From: Meiothermus sp. CFH 77666
GTDB lineage: Bacteria; Deinococcota; Deinococci; Deinococcales; Thermaceae
Direction: 5' to 3'
Assembly: GCF_017497985.1 (NCBI RefSeq)
Contig: NZ_JAGDFV010000001.1
Location: forward strand, 62,001-126,000
Length of the DNA: 64,000 nt
Both the position numbers and the translations under genes were made by a program. The notes below the pieces were generated by a model, which had not been told where the DNA came from, did not search any database, and saw nothing but the letters and a program-made list of their open reading frames with translations. Of the stretch, positions 8,886-19,104 are shown piece by piece (within the stretch, counting starts at the first letter, position 1; the number at the start of each line of letters is the position of its first letter).

Positions 8886-9878
8886 ATGCCCTGGAAACTT
8901 GAAGCATGGAACCCCGAGTATGCCCTGCCTGAGCGGGTTGGGGGAGAAGACGAAGGGAGCGGCCTCGAGGAGATCAAAACCCACTACGAAGGTCACTGGA
9001 CAGCCCGTACCCCGGCCTGGGTGGTGCCCGATGACTGGCCGATTGTGTATCTGGTGGATGGTCGGCAACGGATAGATGCCCAGATTGCCGATGCCAGGGG
9101 ACGCCGTGCGCTGCTGGCAACCGTGATTGCGGGGGCGGTGCTGCGTGATGGGGCCGGAATCCGTCCGATAGGGGAGCCCCTGAAGGAGCATATTCTCTTG
9201 CACAGCGCCGACCTCGAGGAGCCCCTACCCCCTGGCCTCAGCCACTACCGCCCCATCCAGACCCCCCGGTCCGACCCTGCCAGCCTGCGTGCCAGGGTAA
9301 CCGAGCAGATGCGCCGCCTGGAGGCCCGCCTGGTGAACGAGCTCACGGACGATCCCCTATCGGGACAGAGCCCTGACGGGCCTGTTCAACGAGCGGGGGG
9401 GCTGGTAATTGTGGACGGGCAGATATTTCCTGGGGAAGTGCCCTACAAAGCCCCCGGGCAGATCCTGGGCTATACCAAGACCCAGGCCGCGACCTACCTG
9501 GGGCCGGAGGAGCAGGCCTTACTGTACACACTTGAACCCTATCAGCGCACCCCGATTTTTTCGATTCCGGGGTATGCCCTGCACCGCCGGGTGGATGTTT
9601 TTTCCTGGTATGTGCGCCTGCCCCTGGAGCCCAGCGCGCCTTTTTATGGCGGAGCGGCGCTTTTGCGGGTGGAAACCCCTACCCTCGAGCCTGCCGAGGC
9701 CAGCAAGCTGGCCGACCTATCGGTGAGCCTCTTTTGCGCCCTGGCCTCCTCACCCGCCCGTGACCCCCGCGCTCCCCAGAACCTGATTCCCATTGGGGGC
9801 CTCGAGCAGTGGCTGGGCCGGCATATGGGCCAGGGTGAGGTGATCCGGCGTAGAATCGTGCAAGCGTTATTTGCTTAG
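8886..9878 (+). CDS. nurA: NurA nuclease, partner of HerA
   Basis: The 330-residue product fits bacterial NurA, the 5'-3' exo and endonuclease that works with HerA in processing DNA ends. The catalytic Asp of the RNase H-like fold is expected in VYLVDGRQRIDA (about residue 60), and the second conserved part, GLVIVDGQI, lies near residue 175. The gene for HerA begins 12 bases downstream, the conserved pairing seen in archaea and in Thermus and Deinococcus relatives. Assignment rests mainly on this context plus the two Asp motifs. Confidence 0.82.
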   Translation: MPWKLEAWNPEYALPERVGGEDEGSGLEEIKTHYEGHWTARTPAWVVPDDWPIVYLVDGRQRIDAQIADARGRRALLATVIAGAVLRDGAGIRPIGEPLKEHILLHSADLEEPLPPGLSHYRPIQTPRSDPASLRARVTEQMRRLEARLVNELTDDPLSGQSPDGPVQRAGGLVIVDGQIFPGEVPYKAPGQILGYTKTQAATYLGPEEQALLYTLEPYQRTPIFSIPGYALHRRVDVFSWYVRLPLEPSAPFYGGAALLRVETPTLEPAEASKLADLSVSLFCALASSPARDPRAPQNLIPIGGLEQWLGRHMGQGEVIRRRIVQALFA

Positions 9879-9890
9879 GCAGGAGGTTGC

Positions 9891-11654
9891 GTGAGACAGG
9901 TCGGAATGGTACTGGGCAGCCGCGAAGCCGGTGCGCTGGATTTCTGGGTAGCCGTGGAGGAAGGGCAGTATTTGCGTCTCGACGACCTGGTGTATGTTGA
10001 GTTTCGCCACCCCGATCCACAAAAAGGTGACGAGAACGGCAACGTGCGCTACTACGGCATGGTAGACCAGGTCATCAAGCTCTACGAGGGGGCACAGTTC
10101 GACACCGACGTCTTCCTGGCCCGGCGCGATTTGTTGCCTGTTAGCCTGTCCTACGCCGCCCATGTGCAGGTCACCCGACTCTTCCCCGAGGAGTACCTGC
10201 CCCCCGACCCTGGCTCACCGGTGTTTCTGGCCCAGCAGGAGGCCCTGGGCATGGCCCTGTATTACGATCGCATGCAAGACCAGCGACTCCCGGTGGGCAT
10301 TCTCAAGAATGGCGAGGTAGCCTACATCAACTTCGAGTTCCTCAATGGTTTCAAAGGGGGGCACGTCAACATCTCGGGCGTTTCCGGGGTGGCGGCCAAG
10401 ACCAGCTACGCGACTTTTTTGCTGCACAGCCTGTTCCAATCGCCCGCCAACCGGCAAAAGGCCAACACCAAGGCCCTGATTTTCAACGTGAAGGGCGAAG
10501 ACCTGTTCTACCTGGACAAAGACAACAACGGCCTCAACGACGAGGCCAGAGCCGCCTACCAAAAGCTGGGGCTGCCTGCCAGCGCCTTCCAGAGCGTGGC
10601 CTTCCTGGCCCCGCCGCGCAAAACGCCGGGGGACATCCTGCCCGATGTAAGCCGCCCCGACGCTGGCGCCTACTACTGGGACCTGGTGCAGTTTTGCCGG
10701 GAGGGGCTGCTGCCCTTTTTGTTCACCGACCGGGGGGCCATGAGCAACCTGGGTTTTCTGATTGACCAGGTGACCGAGCGCCTGCGCCGCCTGGTGGGCG
10801 AGGAGAAGGGCGGGCAGAAAGGCCCAGCGCTGCTGGTAGAGGACTGGTCGGACGAGCTTTCGGCCCTCGAGGCCGACGTCAGCTTCAACGACCTGGGCAA
10901 GCTGAAACTCACGACCTTCGCCCAGCTGGTGCGCTATATCGAGTTCAAGCTGCTGGGCCCTGAATCCGCCGAGGAGGACGAGAAGCCAAAAGGCGACCCG
11001 CGCTGGACGGCCCGCCAAGCCAGGGGCACCCTCGAGGCCTTTGTACGCCGCCTGCGAGCTTCCATCGGGAATGTGGAGCACCTGATCCGGGGTGACAGAC
11101 CCGGACACCGCCCCAACCCCCTGGGTGGCTCGGCCCAGGTCAGCGTGGTGGATATTCACCAGTTGACCGCCCAGGGGCAGATGTTTGTGGTGGGCTCCAT
11201 TTTGCGCGAGGTGTTTGGCCGCAAGGAGCGGGGCGAATACCAGGGTCAGGTGTTCGTGGTGCTCGACGAGCTCAACAAATACGCCCCCCGCGATGGCGAT
11301 AGCCCCATCAAGGACATCCTACTCGACATTGCCGAGCGCGGGCGCAGCCTGGGGGTCATCCTGATTGGGGCCCAGCAGACCGCCTCCGAGGTGGAAAGCC
11401 GGGTGGTGGGCAACGCGGCCATCCGGGTGGTGGGCCGCCTCGACGCCGCCGAGGCCGAGCGCCCCGAGTACCGCTACCTGCCTGCTTCCTTCCGCCAGCG
11501 GGCCGTCATCCTGCCGCAGGGAACCATGATTCTGCACCAGCCCGAGGTGCCGGTTCCGCTGGCCCTCACCTTCCCGCTGCCCGCCTGGGCCATGAAAAAA
11601 GACGAGGTCAAAGAAGATATCTCGGCAAAAACCATATCGAAGCTGATAGATTAG
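9891..11654 (+). CDS. herA: HerA-type hexameric DNA translocase ATPase
   Basis: A 587-residue FtsK/HerA ATPase that should drive DNA through the ring for NurA. It has an N-terminal HAS barrel-like domain (residues 1 to about 100). The Walker A segment is GVSGVAAKTSYA, which differs from the classical GxxGxGKT by an Ala replacing the last Gly. Walker B is VFVVLDELNKYAP, and the sensor region ILIGAQQTASEVE follows. GTG 9891 has AGGAGG six bases upstream. A small charged segment (EEDEKPKGDPR) near residue 365 looks like an insertion. Confidence 0.88.
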   Translation: MRQVGMVLGSREAGALDFWVAVEEGQYLRLDDLVYVEFRHPDPQKGDENGNVRYYGMVDQVIKLYEGAQFDTDVFLARRDLLPVSLSYAAHVQVTRLFPEEYLPPDPGSPVFLAQQEALGMALYYDRMQDQRLPVGILKNGEVAYINFEFLNGFKGGHVNISGVSGVAAKTSYATFLLHSLFQSPANRQKANTKALIFNVKGEDLFYLDKDNNGLNDEARAAYQKLGLPASAFQSVAFLAPPRKTPGDILPDVSRPDAGAYYWDLVQFCREGLLPFLFTDRGAMSNLGFLIDQVTERLRRLVGEEKGGQKGPALLVEDWSDELSALEADVSFNDLGKLKLTTFAQLVRYIEFKLLGPESAEEDEKPKGDPRWTARQARGTLEAFVRRLRASIGNVEHLIRGDRPGHRPNPLGGSAQVSVVDIHQLTAQGQMFVVGSILREVFGRKERGEYQGQVFVVLDELNKYAPRDGDSPIKDILLDIAERGRSLGVILIGAQQTASEVESRVVGNAAIRVVGRLDAAEAERPEYRYLPASFRQRAVILPQGTMILHQPEVPVPLALTFPLPAWAMKKDEVKEDISAKTISKLID

Positions 11655-11674
11655 GCTCTAGGTAGCTCAGGTAA

Positions 11675-11710
11675 GCAAAAAGCCAATAGCGCATAGCTCC
11701 TAGCAATAGA
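11675..11710 (+). repeat. Word-like repeat of TAGC units
   Basis: The stretch between herA and aat is made of AGCCAATAGC, GCATAGCTCC and TAGCAATAG units. The same words occur near 24640 and 40350. No function is apparent. Confidence 0.4.
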
Positions 11711-11742
11711 AAACGCGCAACCCTTGACCCCGATTGTTTTTT

Positions 11743-12351
11743 GTGGACAGGAAGAATTTACAGGCCGTGCTTCGAATGTATGCCCAGGGGTATTTTCCCC
11801 TGGGGATGGAGCAGGGGATTGGCTGGTTCGACCAGCGGGCCTATGGTACGCCCTACCGGGCCGTGATGCCCCTGGATGAGCGTTTTCATGTGCCGCGCAG
11901 CCTGCGGCGGGTGCTGAACGCCGGGCACTTTGAGGTTCGCATCAACGCCGATTTTGCCGGGGTACTCGAGGGTTGTGCGACCCGGGGCTGGTCGTACAGG
12001 AGCGAAACCTGGATTACCCCCGAGGTGGCCCAGCTTTACCTGGGCCTGCACCGCTACGGCTTTGCTCACAGTTTTGAAACCTGGCAGGGGGACGAGCTGG
12101 CCGGGGGCATCCTGGGTGTGGCGCTGGGGGCGGCTTTTATCGGCGACAGTATGTTTTACCGCGTACCCCATGCCTCCAAGGTTGCGCTGGTGCGGCTGGT
12201 GGAGTACCTGCGGGCCAGGGGCTTTGAGCTATTCGATGTGCAGGTGCAAAACCCCCACCTGGCCCGCTTTGGGGCCGTGGAGGTGGATCCGCTCGAGTTC
12301 CGCCGAAGCCTTCTGGAAGCCATCGGGAAGCCAATCCGGTTTGTGGACTGA
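11743..12351 (+). CDS. aat: Leucyl/phenylalanyl-tRNA-protein transferase
   Basis: This enzyme adds Leu or Phe to N-terminal Arg or Lys of proteins and so marks them for ClpS/ClpAP in the N-degron pathway. The typical blocks are AYQRGIFP-like [11 protein letters not shown] at the N terminus, SYRSETWI, and [16 protein letters not shown] in the core, and the C-terminal [15 protein letters not shown]. About 202 residues is close to the family norm. No ribosome site is visible; TTG 11734, GTG 11743 and ATG 11776 are candidate starts, and GTG 11743 keeps the start close to the conserved N-terminal region. Confidence 0.88.
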   Translation: MDRKNLQAVLRMYAQGYFPLGMEQGIGWFDQRAYGTPYRAVMPLDERFHVPRSLRRVLNAGHFEVRINADFAGVLEGCATRGWSYRSETWITPEVAQLYLGLHRYGFAHSFETWQGDELAGGILGVALGAAFIGDSMFYRVPHASKVALVRLVEYLRARGFELFDVQVQNPHLARFGAVEVDPLEFRRSLLEAIGKPIRFVD

Positions 12352-12479
12352 TGCCTATTTTGCAGGGGGACTTTGCATACCGTTTAGGAGGTGGGAGGTA
12401 AGGGTAGGTGTCATAGAGCCGATATGGCGTGCCATTCGGGAATCGTCTGATTCACTTATCAGGGCGTAGGATAAGGCCC

Positions 12480-13753
<1,274 letters not shown>

Positions 13754-13773
13754 AGCCCAGCTTAGGAGCGAGT

Positions 13774-14472
13774 ATGGCTGTTTACCGGCTTGGCGATCAC
13801 GCACCCCAGATTCACCCCACCGCTTTCATTGCGCCTAATGCGCTCATTGTGGGGCAGGCGGAGATTGGCGAGAACGCCTCGGTCTGGTTTGGCGCGGTGG
13901 TGCGCTCGGACACCGAGAAAGTGATAATCGGTGCGGGCAGTAACGTGCAGGATGGTGCAATTCTGCACGCCGACCCCGGCGACCCCTGCATTCTGGGCCA
14001 GAACGTGACGGTGGGCCACCGGGCGGTGGTGCATGGGGCTGTAGTGGAGGACGGTGCGCTTATTGGTATCGGCGCGGTGGTGCTCAACCGAGCCCGCGTA
14101 GGCAGGGGAGCCATGGTGGGGGCGGGCGCGGTGGTGCCGCCGGGCATGGAAATTCCAGAAGGGATGCTGGCCATTGGCATCCCGGCCAAGGTGCGAGGCC
14201 CGGTGGAACCCACCCAGAACGCCGAGCGCTACGTGGAGCTCTCCCGCCATTACCTGGCCCACCTGGCCCCCATTACCCCGATTGGGCGCTACCAGATTAC
14301 CCTGCGCGGGCAGGATGCCCTGAACCCCTTTAGCGACCTGCACCTGCAGCTCAAGCGAGGCGAGCCGGAGGCGCTTTCGGCCCTCAAAGCTATTGTGGAA
14401 GGGCGTACCGGTGATGCCAAACCCGAGGTGTTGCATGAGCTGGTGCGAGAGGGTCTGATTCGGCAGATTTGA
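13774..14472 (+). CDS. Gamma-carbonic-anhydrase-like hexapeptide-repeat protein
   Basis: The first 165 residues form a left-handed beta helix of hexapeptide repeats. Three His expected to bind metal at the trimer interface are in ILHAD, VGHR and VHG, and the conserved Asn-Val-Gln-Asp (NVQDGAILH) is present. The family includes gamma-carbonic anhydrases and enzymes of unknown activity such as YrdA and PaaY. A C-terminal extension of about 60 residues (from TQNAERYVELSRHYLAHL) makes it 232 residues, longer than most relatives (about 180). GGAGC precedes ATG 13774. Enzymatic activity cannot be claimed from sequence. Confidence 0.85.
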   Translation: MAVYRLGDHAPQIHPTAFIAPNALIVGQAEIGENASVWFGAVVRSDTEKVIIGAGSNVQDGAILHADPGDPCILGQNVTVGHRAVVHGAVVEDGALIGIGAVVLNRARVGRGAMVGAGAVVPPGMEIPEGMLAIGIPAKVRGPVEPTQNAERYVELSRHYLAHLAPITPIGRYQITLRGQDALNPFSDLHLQLKRGEPEALSALKAIVEGRTGDAKPEVLHELVREGLIRQI

Positions 14473-14538
14473 CGACTGCTAACTTTATGTTTATGATCCC
14501 CCAGCTCAATCAACTCTTCGGAGTACATTGATTTTTGG

Positions 14539-14925
14539 GTGAATGCGTGTACTGACAGGCCAGTAACCACCCCACGCACCACGGTGATTGGGTTGGTGGC
14601 GGTGGTTTTGCTGGCCTCGCTCTTATTTGGTCTGCGCGGGATGGTGATGTTTCCAGCAGAGCCCGTCCCGGTCGAGCATCACCCGCCGGTTCATGGCGAC
14701 TCGAGCCCGGGCCACGACCACCTGAGTCACTGCCCGCTGTGCTTTTTGTTGATGCTTCTGCCCTCCCTGGCGCCCGAGCCTGGGGTAGCGCACGTTTTGA
14801 GCTTCGCACTGCAAATCTGGCTTGGGGAGCGCCGGGCCCGGGATGCCTTTCTGAAGGGTATGGCCGCTCGAGGGCCCCCACTGCAAATGGCTGTGATGAC
14901 GGTGTGGGAAGGCAGTTTATCTTGA
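14539..14925 (+). CDS. DUF2946-like small protein, His/Cys-rich, copper cluster
   Basis: A 128-residue protein with an N-terminal membrane segment (VIGLVAVVLLASLLFGL). An extracytoplasmic stretch follows with HHPPVHGDSSPGHDH and LSHCPLCFL. The H-x-C-P-x-C motif after a signal-like helix is characteristic of DUF2946-type proteins, which commonly sit with copper genes. The next gene is copC. A role in periplasmic copper binding is plausible but not proven. GTG 14539 is the first in-frame start; TACATT lies eight bases before it, and no clear ribosome site is seen. Confidence 0.6.
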   Translation: MNACTDRPVTTPRTTVIGLVAVVLLASLLFGLRGMVMFPAEPVPVEHHPPVHGDSSPGHDHLSHCPLCFLLMLLPSLAPEPGVAHVLSFALQIWLGERRARDAFLKGMAARGPPLQMAVMTVWEGSLS

Positions 14926-15085
14926 GCCTGTCTGACGACTTCCAGGGCCAGGGTTTTTGCCCGCTGGCAGACACTGGAAACATTTGCGGGCAGGTTCCTG
15001 CAGCCAGAATGAATCTTTGAAGCATCGGACTTCCTGATTGAGCAACAGGCTGTGGCCTACGCTCGAGTTTCTGTAGGGAGGCGAA

Positions 15086-15523
15086 GTGAGAAAGGTACTC
15101 TTTGCCGGTCTGGTTTTCTTTGCGGTGGCGCTGGCGCATGCCGAATACCGCAGCTCCACCCCGGCAGCCAGTACAACGGTCAGGGTGGCCCCCAAAACGG
15201 TGGTCATCAACTTTAGCGAGGCGGTGGAGGTTCGGCTCTCCACCTTCAAGGTTTATCCCCTGGGCGCGCCCCCCGAGGCCTGGGGCAGCTCGACCCGGCT
15301 TCGTCGGCTGGCCGCGCCGCTGGTGCGCCAGGTGCTTCCGCTGCGGAACGACGGGGCTCGTCGGGTTGATGCGGGCGTGACCACCACCGCCCGCACCAGC
15401 AAGAGCGTGGCCCTTGCGCTCAAGCCAGGGCTGGCGCCGGGAGCTTATGTGGTGATGTGGAAGAACCTGGGTGTGGACGGCCACACCGAGAGTGATTTTT
15501 TTGTGTTTGTGTACAAGCCTTGA
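15086..15523 (+). CDS. copC: CopC-family copper-binding protein
   Basis: A 145-residue periplasmic protein with signal peptide RKVLFAGLVFFAVALA. Cleavage after that leaves HAEYRSSTPA at the N terminus; the N-terminal His is the first ligand of the Cu(II) site in CopC. The YRSSTPAASTTVRVAPKTV and INFSEAVE segments are the classic CopC strands, and DGHTESDFFVF near the end holds the second His. CopC normally delivers copper with CopD, encoded next. GTG 15086 has GGGAGG four bases upstream. An insertion of about 25 residues sits between the middle strands (PEAWGSSTRLRRLAA). Confidence 0.85.
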   Translation: MRKVLFAGLVFFAVALAHAEYRSSTPAASTTVRVAPKTVVINFSEAVEVRLSTFKVYPLGAPPEAWGSSTRLRRLAAPLVRQVLPLRNDGARRVDAGVTTTARTSKSVALALKPGLAPGAYVVMWKNLGVDGHTESDFFVFVYKP

Positions 15524-15542
15524 GGTCGGGGTAAAGCACGAG

Positions 15543-15592
15543 CCTTCGCCCGCAAGGGGAGAAGGAAAGGGGTTCAGGTGGATTTGGTCTTA
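15543..15592 (+). repeat. Hairpin repeat shared with 32863-32915
   Basis: GCCTTCGCCCGCAAGGGGAG forms a short hairpin and is followed by GAAGG and GGTGGATTTGGTCTTA. A close relative occurs at 32863-32915 with GTGGATTTGGTATTA. It lies between copC and copD. Confidence 0.5.
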
Positions 15593-15636
15593 TGCCTGTA
15601 TGTAAAGAGCCGGTAGCCTCTAATCTGACCAGCCTG

Positions 15637-15642
15637 TACCCT
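15637..15642 (+). promoter_or_regulatory. TANNNT box for leaderless copD
   Basis: TACCCT is followed by six bases and ATG 15649, the leaderless spacing seen also before nurA and the Rrf2 gene. No good -35 box was identified. Confidence 0.4.
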
Positions 15643-15648
15643 ACGGCT

Positions 15649-16800
15649 ATGCCCCACGAACACGACAACACCCAATCTGTTTTGCGGGCCGCCCTTTACC
15701 TGGGGGTTTTCCTGCTTCTAGGCGCCGGGGTATTTGCCCGCTATGTAGGGCCCGAGGCCGCCAGAGCCCAGCGCTGGCGGCTGTGGTACCTGCTGTCGGG
15801 GGGGTTCCTGTTGGCGATGGGGGCCACGCTCTACGGGGTGTACCACGTGACCTGGATGCTGGGCGACACCACGCTGATGGGTAGCTACCTGCTCGAGACC
15901 CGGCAGGGAAACCTCCTGCTGGTTCGGCTGGGGTTGCTGGTAGGGCTGCTGGGGCTTTCGATGGGCTGGTTCCGGCTGGATCGGTGGCTCTATCCGTCGC
16001 TGGCCCTGGGCCTGCTGCTCACCCTGACCTTCACCTCCCATGCCGGAGCCGCCGGGGGTCTGCAACCCTGGGCCGATCTGCTGCACCTGGGTTTGGGGGT
16101 GGTCTGGGCGGGGGCGCTGCTGGCCCTGGCGGTGGTCTGGCCCGGTACGCGGCTCGAGGCGGTGTTGCGGGCTACCCGCCGGCTTTCGGCCCTGGGCCTG
16201 GTCTCGGTGGTGGGGATGGCCCTTCTTGGGGTGTATCTTGCCTGGGCGCGGTTGGGCGAGCTTTCCCAATTGTGGAGCACCGCTTACGGCCAGCGTCTGC
16301 TGCTCAAGCTGGGGTTGGTCGCCCTGGTGGTGGGGGTGGCAGCGGTGAACCGCCTCTGGCTTTTGCCCCGTTTACAGGCCAAGCGGGTCAGGGGGTTGTC
16401 CCCGGTGGGCCTCGAGGCCGCCCTGATAGCGGGGGTGCTGGCGGTTAGCGGCCTGCTTGCCACTACCGAACCGCCCCCAGCCCCCGGTCTGGCCGCGCCC
16501 CGCATGGTGAACATTTCCGAATCGGTGGGCAACCAGCGCTATGTGGGCCAGTTGTTCAGCCAGGGGGGTCTTATCCACCTGTACCTCGATTTGCGCGATG
16601 CCGAGGGGAATCTGCTCGAGGGGGGCCCTGCCCTGAAAGTCCGGGCCCAGCGAGGTGCCGAGCTGCTCGAGGAGGTCGCGGGGCCCTTCTACCGCTCGCA
16701 GTACCACCTGGCCCTGATCGCCGAAGCCCAGGGGGTGTGGGAGGTGCAGGTGGAGCTGCCGGAAAAGACCCTCGAGTTCACCCTGGACGTGCGGCCGTGA
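15649..16800 (+). CDS. copD: CopD-family copper resistance membrane protein
   Basis: A 383-residue polytopic protein. The N terminus MPHEHDNTQ is metal-ligand rich, and eight or so hydrophobic helices follow to about residue 280 (for example VLRAALYLGVFLLLGAG, LLLVRLGLLVGLLGLS). A C-terminal periplasmic domain of about 100 residues (from PRMVNISESVGNQRY) carries the strand pattern of FixH/YtkA-like folds. The CopD family moves copper across the inner membrane with CopC. ATG 15649 is chosen for the position of the first membrane helix. The final codons end 60 bases before the MbnP-like gene, so an operon is likely. Confidence 0.82.
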   Translation: MPHEHDNTQSVLRAALYLGVFLLLGAGVFARYVGPEAARAQRWRLWYLLSGGFLLAMGATLYGVYHVTWMLGDTTLMGSYLLETRQGNLLLVRLGLLVGLLGLSMGWFRLDRWLYPSLALGLLLTLTFTSHAGAAGGLQPWADLLHLGLGVVWAGALLALAVVWPGTRLEAVLRATRRLSALGLVSVVGMALLGVYLAWARLGELSQLWSTAYGQRLLLKLGLVALVVGVAAVNRLWLLPRLQAKRVRGLSPVGLEAALIAGVLAVSGLLATTEPPPAPGLAAPRMVNISESVGNQRYVGQLFSQGGLIHLYLDLRDAEGNLLEGGPALKVRAQRGAELLEEVAGPFYRSQYHLALIAEAQGVWEVQVELPEKTLEFTLDVRP

Positions 16801-16859
16801 CGGCTCTTTCACATGAATCTGAGCTCCGTTTTGCTAACCTCAGGAAAGGAGTCGAAAGC

Positions 16860-17600
16860 ATGAAAGGCTGGCTTACCCTACTACCGTTGTTCCTGGCCGG
16901 GGCCCTGGCGGCGCCGGTGGAACTCAAAATCAACCTGCGAATCGGCGACCAGCCGCTTCGCTTCGGCCAGACCTACCAGACCCCCCAGGGCCAGCGCTAC
17001 CAGATCGAGATGCTCAAGTTCTACCTCTCGGAGGTGGCTCTGGTGCGGCCCGATGGCCGCGAGGTTCGCATAGATGGCCTGGTGCTGGCCGACTTCAGGC
17101 GCGATGGCCCCACCCAGGGCGTCAGCGTGATGAAAATGGACGTGCCTGCCGGGCAGTACCGGGGTATCCGCTTCAATGTGGGGGTGCCGCGAGAACTCAA
17201 CCACCTCGATGCCGGCACCCAGCAGATGCCTTTGGGGGTGAACTCCGGCATGTACTGGGCCTGGAACCCCGGTTATATTTTCTATCGCCTCGAGGGCCTC
17301 GCTTTGCTGCCGGAGGGCAACCAGAAGTGGGTCATCCACATGGGCACCGATGCCTTCCGTATACCGGTGCGTCTGCAAGACCTCCAGACCCGCCGGGTGC
17401 AGATCAATATACCGCCCGCTGGTGGCGCCATCACCCTGAACCTGGATGTGGCCAGAGCCTTCCAGCCGGGGCCGGGAGGGGCTTATGTGGACTGGCGTCA
17501 GCAGTCGCTAAGGCAGTTGCACGGCCTGAGCCCTGAGACTAGCCTCCTGATGTCGGTGGTGTACTACCACATGCAGTCGGCTTTCTCACTGGCACAATAG
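16860..17600 (+). CDS. MbnP-family copper-binding protein
   Basis: A 246-residue exported protein (signal KGWLTLLPLFLAGALAAP). It matches the MbnP family: LKINLRIGDQPLRFGQTY, FYLSEVALV, and GMYWAWNPGYIFYRLEG. In methanotrophs MbnP binds copper using a site that includes a kynurenine made from Trp by the di-haem enzyme MbnH; the WAW pair is the likely site here. The MbnH-like gene begins seven bases downstream, the conserved arrangement. AGGAAAGGAG lies before ATG 16860. No methanobactin peptide gene was seen nearby, so the role is probably general copper handling. Confidence 0.85.
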   Translation: MKGWLTLLPLFLAGALAAPVELKINLRIGDQPLRFGQTYQTPQGQRYQIEMLKFYLSEVALVRPDGREVRIDGLVLADFRRDGPTQGVSVMKMDVPAGQYRGIRFNVGVPRELNHLDAGTQQMPLGVNSGMYWAWNPGYIFYRLEGLALLPEGNQKWVIHMGTDAFRIPVRLQDLQTRRVQINIPPAGGAITLNLDVARAFQPGPGGAYVDWRQQSLRQLHGLSPETSLLMSVVYYHMQSAFSLAQ

Positions 17601-17607
17601 AAGTCAT

Positions 17608-18666
17608 ATGCGGCGTGGGCTACTGGGCTGGGTGGGCCTGCTCCTCCTGGGTGCAGGGCTCCTGGCCTTTTATCTCTGGCCACGCCCAAAGCCAGCAGTC
17701 CAGGCCGAACCCCCACCTGCCGCCCACCAGGCCAGCCCCCGCATTCTTTTTGCCGAGCGAACCGTGCCGGTGCCCGACGACAACCCCCAGACCCCCGCCA
17801 AGGTCGAACTGGGGCGGCGGCTCTTCTACGACCCCCGGCTTTCCAAGGACGGCCAGGTAGCCTGCGCAAGCTGCCACAAGCCCGAGTTTGCCTTTAGCGA
17901 CGGGGGTAAGCCCGTCAGCGCGGGCATCTTTGGCCGCAAGGGCAGCCGCAACGCCCCTTCCCTGACCAACGTGGGCTTTCGCCGTCACCTGTTCTGGGAG
18001 GGTCGTTCGCCCCGGCTCGAGCTCCAGGCGGTAGGCCCCCTCACCGCCCACGACGAGATGGGCATGGAGCCCGAGGAACTTGCCCAAAGGCTAGGGGCCA
18101 TTCCCGAGTATGCCAGAGCCTTCCAGGAGGTCTTTGGCGACGCGCCCACCCTCAAAACGGTGACCTACGCTATTGCTGCTTTCGAGCGCACCCTGCTCTC
18201 CTACAACAGCCCCTTCGACCGCTACCAGGCCGGCGACGACAAGGCCATGTCCCAAGCCGCCCTGCGCGGCTTGGAGCTTTTCTTCAGCGAGAAGGGTGAC
18301 TGTTTCCACTGTCATGTGGGCCCCGACTTCACCGACGACGAGCCCCGCAACACCGCGCTCTACACCGTGTACAAGGACATCGGGCTGGCCCGCGCAACCG
18401 GCAAGGACGAAGACGTGGGCAAGTTCAAAACCCCCACCCTGCGCAACGTGGCCCTCACCGCCCCCTACATGCACGATGGCTCCATCAAAACCCTGCGCGA
18501 CGTGGTGCAGCACTATAACCAGGGCGGTCAGCCCAACCTCAACGCCGACGCCCTCATCAGACCCCTGGGCCTGACCGATGCCGAAGTGGACGACCTGGTG
18601 GCTTTTTTGCAGTCGCTCACCGACCAAAGCTTCACCAGCAACCCAGCGCTTTTACCGCCCCGATAG
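17608..18666 (+). CDS. MbnH/MauG-type di-haem cytochrome c peroxidase family protein
   Basis: A 352-residue protein with an N-terminal membrane anchor (LLGWVGLLLLGAGLLAFYLW). The two haem c sites are CASCH at residues 86-90 and CFHCH at 232-236. FAFSDGGKPVSAGIFGRKG and the NAPSLTNVGF block belong to the bacterial di-haem peroxidase/MauG superfamily. With the MbnP-like gene immediately before, MbnH is the best match: oxidation of a Trp in MbnP. A conventional cytochrome c peroxidase is the alternative. It should act outside the cytoplasmic membrane. Confidence 0.87.
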   Translation: MRRGLLGWVGLLLLGAGLLAFYLWPRPKPAVQAEPPPAAHQASPRILFAERTVPVPDDNPQTPAKVELGRRLFYDPRLSKDGQVACASCHKPEFAFSDGGKPVSAGIFGRKGSRNAPSLTNVGFRRHLFWEGRSPRLELQAVGPLTAHDEMGMEPEELAQRLGAIPEYARAFQEVFGDAPTLKTVTYAIAAFERTLLSYNSPFDRYQAGDDKAMSQAALRGLELFFSEKGDCFHCHVGPDFTDDEPRNTALYTVYKDIGLARATGKDEDVGKFKTPTLRNVALTAPYMHDGSIKTLRDVVQHYNQGGQPNLNADALIRPLGLTDAEVDDLVAFLQSLTDQSFTSNPALLPPR

Positions 18667-18681
18667 GAAGTGAGTCTGCCG

Positions 18682-19104
18682 ATGAAGCGATGGACACTGC
18701 GATTGCTGGCCCTGCTAGTTCTGGCGAGCCTGGCGCTGGCACACCCTTTTGAAGGCAGCGGGGGCTACGTGCGGGGCGAGGTGGACTTTGAGCCCAACGA
18801 CGCCACGCCGGTTGCAGGCCGGCCCACCGTGGCCTGGATTGAGTATGTCTGGGTCGGCGGTCTGCCCATCAACCCCCAGGACTGCTTCTGCACGCTTCTC
18901 TTCTACCAGGGCAGGGTTAGTGCCACAGCCCAGCCCGACGCCCAGGTGCGGATGCAGTTCAACCCGCGCACCAAGCGAATGGAAGGGGTGGTGACCTTCC
19001 CCAAGCCGGGCCCCTACTTCCTGATTTTGCTGGGCCGCTCCATGCCCGGCAAACAGATACCCCCTTTCATCATGCAGACCATCATCCAGGTACTGCCCCG
19101 GTAA
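18682..19104 (+). CDS. Exported protein of unknown function in the copper cluster
   Basis: The 140-residue product has a signal peptide (LRLLALLVLASLALA) and a predicted mature N terminus HPFEGSGGYVRG. The His at the mature end recalls the ligand at the start of CopC. A CFC pair in NPQDCFCTLLFY lies near residue 70, followed by beta-strand segments similar to FixH or YtkA-like Ig folds. I do not recognise the family. It ends the operon begun by copC, copD, mbnP and mbnH. GTG 18670 is an alternative start; ATG 18682 has a purine-rich AAGTGAG at a better distance. Confidence 0.7.
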   Translation: MKRWTLRLLALLVLASLALAHPFEGSGGYVRGEVDFEPNDATPVAGRPTVAWIEYVWVGGLPINPQDCFCTLLFYQGRVSATAQPDAQVRMQFNPRTKRMEGVVTFPKPGPYFLILLGRSMPGKQIPPFIMQTIIQVLPR

